Shown in pieces: positions 59,191-64,000 of a stretch of DNA of 64,000 nt. The stretch covers positions 525,121,692-525,185,691 of the forward strand of contig VDFB02193867.1 of NCBI GenBank assembly GCA_007258455.2, written 5' to 3'. The DNA is from Sequoia sempervirens (lineage: Eukaryota > Streptophyta > Pinopsida > Cupressales > Cupressaceae). The translations under genes and the position numbers were made by a program. The first letter of the stretch is position 1; the number at the start of each line of letters is the position of its first letter. Under the pieces are notes generated by a model, which was not told the origin of the DNA, did no database searches, and worked only from the letters and a program-made list of their open reading frames with translations.

Positions 59191-60000
59191 CTAAAAACTC
59201 ATTTTTTGCATAGGGTCAATTTTTGCAAATTTTCCTTCCTCACTAGAATTGTAAACCACTTTTGTGGGTTTACCCTTATCCCAAGTAAGACACAGATTTT
59301 GAACCACCAACCACAAAAAAATTGCAATTGGGCCAAGAAAATTTGTTCCAAACATGTTTCCACCAAGGAACCTCATAGTCACCAAACAACTACCTAACCA
59401 ACTCCCCATAACCTACTGAAACAAAATACTTACCAGAAAAATCACTGCTACTCCAAGTCAGGACATCATGCCCTACTAAGGAAGTACATTCACACGAGGC
59501 AAGAATCTGAGCCAACTCTTTCCTATCCTCTTCCAATCCTCCTAGCGGCCATTCTAAAGTATGCTTCCATCTAAAACTAGCAACTTTCCCAAAATTCTGA
59601 GCAATCTTATAATGCTCAATTTTATTCCAACCCGCAACAGTAAAGTGATCACAAAGAGACTGGAGATGAGGATAAGCAAAAAGGATAGCAGGATGACCAT
59701 CCCAAGAATCCCACCAAAAAAGAGTCTGATAACCCATATGATAGATCCAATATAGCCCCTACTTAACCAAATAAACCTCCGCTTATAGAGTATGTCAGAT
59801 CATAGATCCCTTCCCTCTAAAGGGAAGCGAAGAACATCAAAAGTATTAGCAACTTTAAGATACTTATGTGTGAGAATATGGGCCCAAAGTTGATGCTAAC
59901 AAGTACACTAATGCTAATATAATTTGGCAACAAGAGCTTTCCCATTCAAAATAGCAGATCATAAGCCAAGGCCCCCCTCTTTCTGTGATCTACACACCAT
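59190..60000 (-). pseudogene. LINE ORF2 zinc-finger-like C-terminal region
   Basis: Short open pieces (59737-59390, 59409-59191) read GYQTLFWWDSWDGHPAILF, then LTWSSSDFSGKYFVSVGYG, then IFLWLVVQNLCLTWDKGKP. The W, FLWL and LTWDK motifs fit the zf-RVT domain found after LINE reverse transcriptase. The Cys/His residues are not preserved well enough to list. Confidence 0.6.
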
Positions 60001-61350
60001 ATCCCACTTAACAAGATTCCACTTATCTGTCTACAAGTTACCACTCCAAAGAAATCGACGTGAAAGGGCATTAAATTCCTAAAGAAATAGAAAGGAGCAG
60101 CTTGAACAAAACACCTATAAATAGGAAGAGCCTAGATAACAGAGTTAAGAAGAGTCACTCTAGCGGCAATAGATAACCAATGATGAGTCCAATGTGTGAC
60201 CTTACTATGCAACTTATCAAGTAAACTCTGCCAAGAAGACCTAGGTTGCCTACCAACAGCAAGAGTGATACCTAGATAGACAAAGGGAAGATACCCAATA
60301 TAAAACCTCAAAATATTTGTGATTTGTCATTGAATAGCTTAAGTATTAAGAAAGAAGATAGATGACTTGTGCTCATTGACTTTCTAACCCAAAGTAGCAA
60401 GGTAAATATCCAAAGCCATCCTAAAAGAAACAACTTTCTAGAGATGAGCCCTTCCCATAAGACTTGTGTCATCAACAAATTGAAGATGAGAAAGTTGTGG
60501 CAACCCATTGCCCCAACACTAACCTTGAATCAAGCCCTGAGAAACCTGAGACTTAGGAAATCTACCAAGAACCTCAGTCATAGTAATAAACAGATAAGGT
60601 GAGAGAGGATCTCCTTGACGAAGACCCTTCGAGGCCCCAAAAATCTTAGAGGGTTCCCCATTCATAATGATAGAGAGAGAGGATGAGGTAACACAACTGA
60701 TTGTCGAACTGACCCATTCCAAACTAAAACCAAAGCCCAAGAGAATTCTCCGCAAAAAATGCCACTTAACTCTATCATAAGCTTTGGCCATGTCCAACTT
60801 GATGAACATAGATTTCTCCTTGGAAGTCGTCATAGAGTGAATGACGTTAGAGGCAACCACCACCCCATCCAGGATTTTTCTACCAACCACAAAACCTCCT
60901 TGCTCCACAAAGATCATAAAAGGAAGACAAACTTTGAGCCTATCTGCAATCAATTTAGTAGTAATCTTGTACTCCACATTACAAAGAGCAATAGGTCTAA
61001 AGAATTCAAGCTGGTCAGCAACTTCCTTTTTAGGAATGAGAATAAGGAAAGTAGAATTCAAGGTTTGAAGCATTTGTTTACTAGGAAGAGATTCCTAGGA
61101 AACCTCTAACAAATCAAGACTTATAATATCTCAAAATTCCTAAAAAAATTCAATAGGAAATCCATCAGGACCTAGAGCTTTACCCTTATTCATCCCAAAA
61201 ACAACCTCTTCCAATTCAGACAAAGCAATCAAATGGATGAGGAAGTCATTCATCTCATTGGAGATCAGGGAGGGAATACAAGCAAGGATCAAATTCTCCT
61301 CATCTTCTGCAGGAGGAGAATCTTAAGAAAAAAGAGCATAATAAAATTGT
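60000..61350 (-). pseudogene. LINE ORF2 reverse transcriptase
   Basis: The open piece 61073-60519 gives FLILIPKKE, FRPIALCNVEYKITTKLIAD, DMAKAYDRVKWHFL, KGLRQGDPLSPYLF, all standard LINE RT blocks. Just downstream, LQFVDDTSLMG (about 60480) is the catalytic box, with FVDD where plant L1 usually has FADD. Beyond it lie VYLGITLAVGR and later thumb motifs with stops. RT copies the element RNA at the nicked target. Confidence 0.85.
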
Positions 61351-62554
61351 CTAGACTCACAAGATAGAGCCTACAGAGAAGATATGTGAAACCCTTCCAA
61401 ATTAATCAGAGATGAAATATAAATCCTATTACGACGAGCCTACACAGAATGATGGAAGAAAGCAATGTTCTTGTCCCCTTCTTAAAGCCAATCAATATAA
61501 TCCTTTTGTTTCTAGAAAATCTCCTCTCGGAGAGCTCCTACTCCTCCACAACTTTAGCAGCTTGGGATTCAACTCTTCCTAAAGCATCTGAGAAACCATA
61601 ATCCCAAATCTAGCGAGTAATCACATCAAGACATGCCTGAGAATTCCTCTTCATAACCTTTAGGTTTCCAAAACACAACCTATTCCATCTCTTAAGGTGA
61701 TATTTGACATATTGAAGTTTCTTAACAAAGGAGAACATAGTTGTACCATAAGCAGGGCCTCCATCACACCACTACTGGACCATTAGATCATGTAGGGAAG
61801 AATCCCGAAGCCACATTAGCTAAAACTTAAAAGGAGGATTCTTGGGAACTGCAGCCGAAGTTACTAAAAATTTAATTGGCTAATGATCAAAACCCTTCTA
61901 ATCAATAATCTCAAAACTAGTAACCAATCTAACCCCAACCAAACAATAGGAGACAAGAAATCTATCCAGCCTTTTAGAAATAGCTTCCTCTCCACTCTGT
62001 CTATTATTCCAAGTGAAAACCCCATTGGAAGGCTTAACATCAATTAAAGCTAGAGAATCCATATTCTCCTAAAAAAAAATCAGAAGTAGGCCCTAGCCTG
62101 GGAAACCCACCTCTTTTCTCTTCCAAACTGAACACGGAATTAAAATCACCAGCTAAAACCCAAGGAAGATATGAAGCACATGATCTGACATATCTTATAT
62201 GAGCCCACAACCGAATTTTTTCATGAATATCAATTAGAGCATAAAGATTAGTAACCAAACTAGTAGAGGCAACCATAGAGATAGTAGAATGACTAGAAAT
62301 CCACCAGATAGAGATAGTGGAGCAATCTTTCTTGGGTCCCAAAAAAGATCCAAACCCCCAGAGCTCCCCTGAGAACCAATGCACTGACACTGACCAAAAC
62401 ACCAGATACGGGAAGCACATTGAAGCATGAAATCAACTGAAAGTTTAGTTTCTTGAACACAAAAGATGTCTGGAGAATGAACAACTAGATCATGAATAAC
62501 CTTTTGACGAGAGGTGTATTTCAACCCCCTTACATTCCATGAGAGAATAATCAT
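61350..62554 (-). pseudogene. LINE ORF2 start and endonuclease
   Basis: ATG at 62554 opens ILSWNVRGLKYTSRQ, with the catalytic Asn, then VQETKL, with the catalytic Glu. After a frameshift near 62300, LPWVLAGDFNSVFSLEEKRGG (Asp and Asn) follows at 62160-62100. This is an APE-type endonuclease that nicks target DNA. The region to 61350 is the usual ORF2 linker with stops. The ATG overlaps the ORF1 stop as ATGA. Confidence 0.85.
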
Positions 62555-64000
62555 GGAGGAGTTTGGGAGAAGTGAGCATCAATGGGTTTAACAACCCCAT
62601 ATTCCACCAACAAATCTCCAATATGTTTAATCTTCTCAAGATCATTCTTGCGACCACTTTTAGAAGAGGACTTAGGCGGTCCCTTCAGAAGGGTGTGTTG
62701 TTGCACCCCCAAGGCTGGAGAAGACCCCTTACTCTTGCCAGAAGCTAACCCCTCCTTTGCCAAATCTACCAAAACAATATCATCATCCTACATAGGACCA
62801 TTCAAAGAAACTAGATGATCTTGCCCACCCTATGAGAAATGAAGATCATGACCGAACGCCTATCCCTGCCCCACATCACAACCCATACTGACATCACCAA
62901 AAGGTACCATCAGCAGGATTCCTTCCTCCAAGGTTAAAGTGTCCAACACCTCAAATTGATTTCAAAGCCCTCTTCATTTTGCCTATCCTTCAAAGATCTC
63001 TTCTAACCACAATCCTTAGCCCGAGGCTTAATAGGCACAAAGCCTTCCTTATCTGATTCACCTTCTATCATGGATGATTTCCCTTTATCCTCTTTAACTA
63101 CCTTTGATACTGAAGATGAAGGAGAAGTATTAGAATGAGGATTTTTATTAACACTAGGACACTGGCTCTAAAGATGTACATACTCATGACAAATCTGACA
63201 ACGAAAAGGAAGGGATTCATAATCGAGTTGTTGAACCCAAGACAAAGAAACAAGAAAAATTTCCAGAGAATCTAGTAAGGGATTATTCAAATCCATCTCC
63301 ACACAAATCTGAGCAAAAGAAATAAACTTTTTTCAAGGGTTTGTTGAGAAATTGTAGCAAGCTTGCCAAGAAGAGCAGCAATCTGTCGTAAAATATCTTC
63401 TCTCCAAAACTCCAAGGGAAGCTGCAGTAGATAGACCTAAATAGGAACCCTTGACAATTATTCAACTAAATTAAAACCCATATGCTAGGGTTTGATAAAC
63501 AATCCAACATGATTATAAAAGTAGGGTCCTCCCTCAAAAACTCGATTCCTATCAACCATATTGGAAAAAAAAACCAAAAAATAACTATTTGTAGCCACCA
63601 TAAGTCCCATGTCTCCCTCAACCTGCCACAAACGCTTGATCCAAGCTTCTAAAGCTGGCAAAGGTATATGAATCCGAAGAAATTTGTAGATTAGAGCATG
63701 TCTACTCTAGTAAGAAATATTGTCAACAACAAATTTAGGAGAAATGACCAAAACTGGACGATCTTGGCTTTTGGGCAAACAACCATTCACTTTCTTCAAT
63801 TTAGGGCCCTCCCCCACATAAAATGACTCAGACTATTGAGCCTTCAAACCCAATGAAGAGCCATTATGAGACCCACAACTTCCAGCCACCACCAAACTAA
63901 AAGAACCTGTTGCTCCACCATAAACCAAACAAAAGATCACCCCCAAACACAACAATGACCACACCCAAGAGCAGCAAACAAGAATAATGCAGACCCCACC
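62551..64000 (-). pseudogene. LINE ORF1, partial
   Basis: The frame enters from beyond the window end. It holds a DUF4283-type region with LPLEFWREDILRQIAALLGK (63430-63370) and a cysteine-rich knuckle, CQICHEYVHL then SQC (about 63205-63165), spaced as C-x2-C-x4-H-x4-C. A low-complexity, lysine-rich tail (62772-62551) ends AHFSQTPP and a stop. ORF1 proteins bind the element RNA. Stops and frameshifts are present, including a stop inside the knuckle. Confidence 0.75.

Larger units (their letters stand above)
58013..64000 (-). mobile_element. LINE retrotransposon with RNase H, continues beyond window
   Basis: Minus-strand order: ORF1 (beyond 64000 to 62551), then ORF2 with endonuclease, reverse transcriptase, zinc-finger-like reverse-transcriptase-associated domain and RNase H, ending in an A-run (eight T on the plus strand near 58014-58021). 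This is the plant L1-like layout. Stops and frameshifts show it is inactive. Its 5' end lies outside the window. Confidence 0.85.

Overview
This 64 kb window is transposable-element DNA from a large-genome seed plant. I could not identify a single host gene. The long, old, nested LTR retrotransposons and the Tat-type Ty3/gypsy element with two RNase H domains fit a gymnosperm such as a conifer, but that is inference and no species marker is visible. Every element carries stop codons and frameshifts. Many differences between paired copies are C/T or G/A transitions, as expected for old methylated DNA. A run of 100 N at 55250-55349 marks an assembly gap.

Layout. 1-3553: a SINE-like tail, an inverted Ty1/copia LTR (1329-2928) and the first half of a broken ORF. 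3554-44426: one Ty1/copia element stretched to about 41 kb by later insertions. Its 5' LTR holds a short terminal-inverted-repeat (TIR) transposon (4397-6493), which itself holds a gypsy-type solo LTR (4648-5797) with a perfect 5-bp target-site duplication (TSD). Its pol gene is split at 10802-19112 by element B, a non-autonomous gypsy element with gag and protease but no reverse transcriptase. It is split again at 19461-42350 by element C, a 22.9 kb Tat-like Ty3/gypsy element with giant LTRs of 7.3 and 6.6 kb. The copia reading frame resumes exactly after each insert (RT, then RNase H at 19113, then the RNase H tail at 42351). The broken ORF from 3090-3553 also resumes at 44427-45014.

45224-48633 is a small LTR element without pol (element E), cut by element D (48634 to about 54290), a second member of the B family in the opposite orientation. 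55040-55249 is an RNase H fragment of another Tat-type element, cut off by the gap. 57096-57135 resembles an LTR/primer-binding-site junction. 58013-64000 is a LINE on the minus strand (ORF1, endonuclease, RT, zinc-finger region, RNase H) that runs off the window.

The most unusual object is element C. Each giant LTR carries, on the element's sense strand, a decayed ORF of about 1,190 codons that matches no family I recognise. A clearly related, older ORF forms the target into which the copia element inserted (3090-3553 plus 44427-45014), so this protein family predates C. The second point of interest is the B/D family: two diverged copies both keep a long gag-protease ORF with a similar C-terminal region and the same end, in place of RT and integrase.
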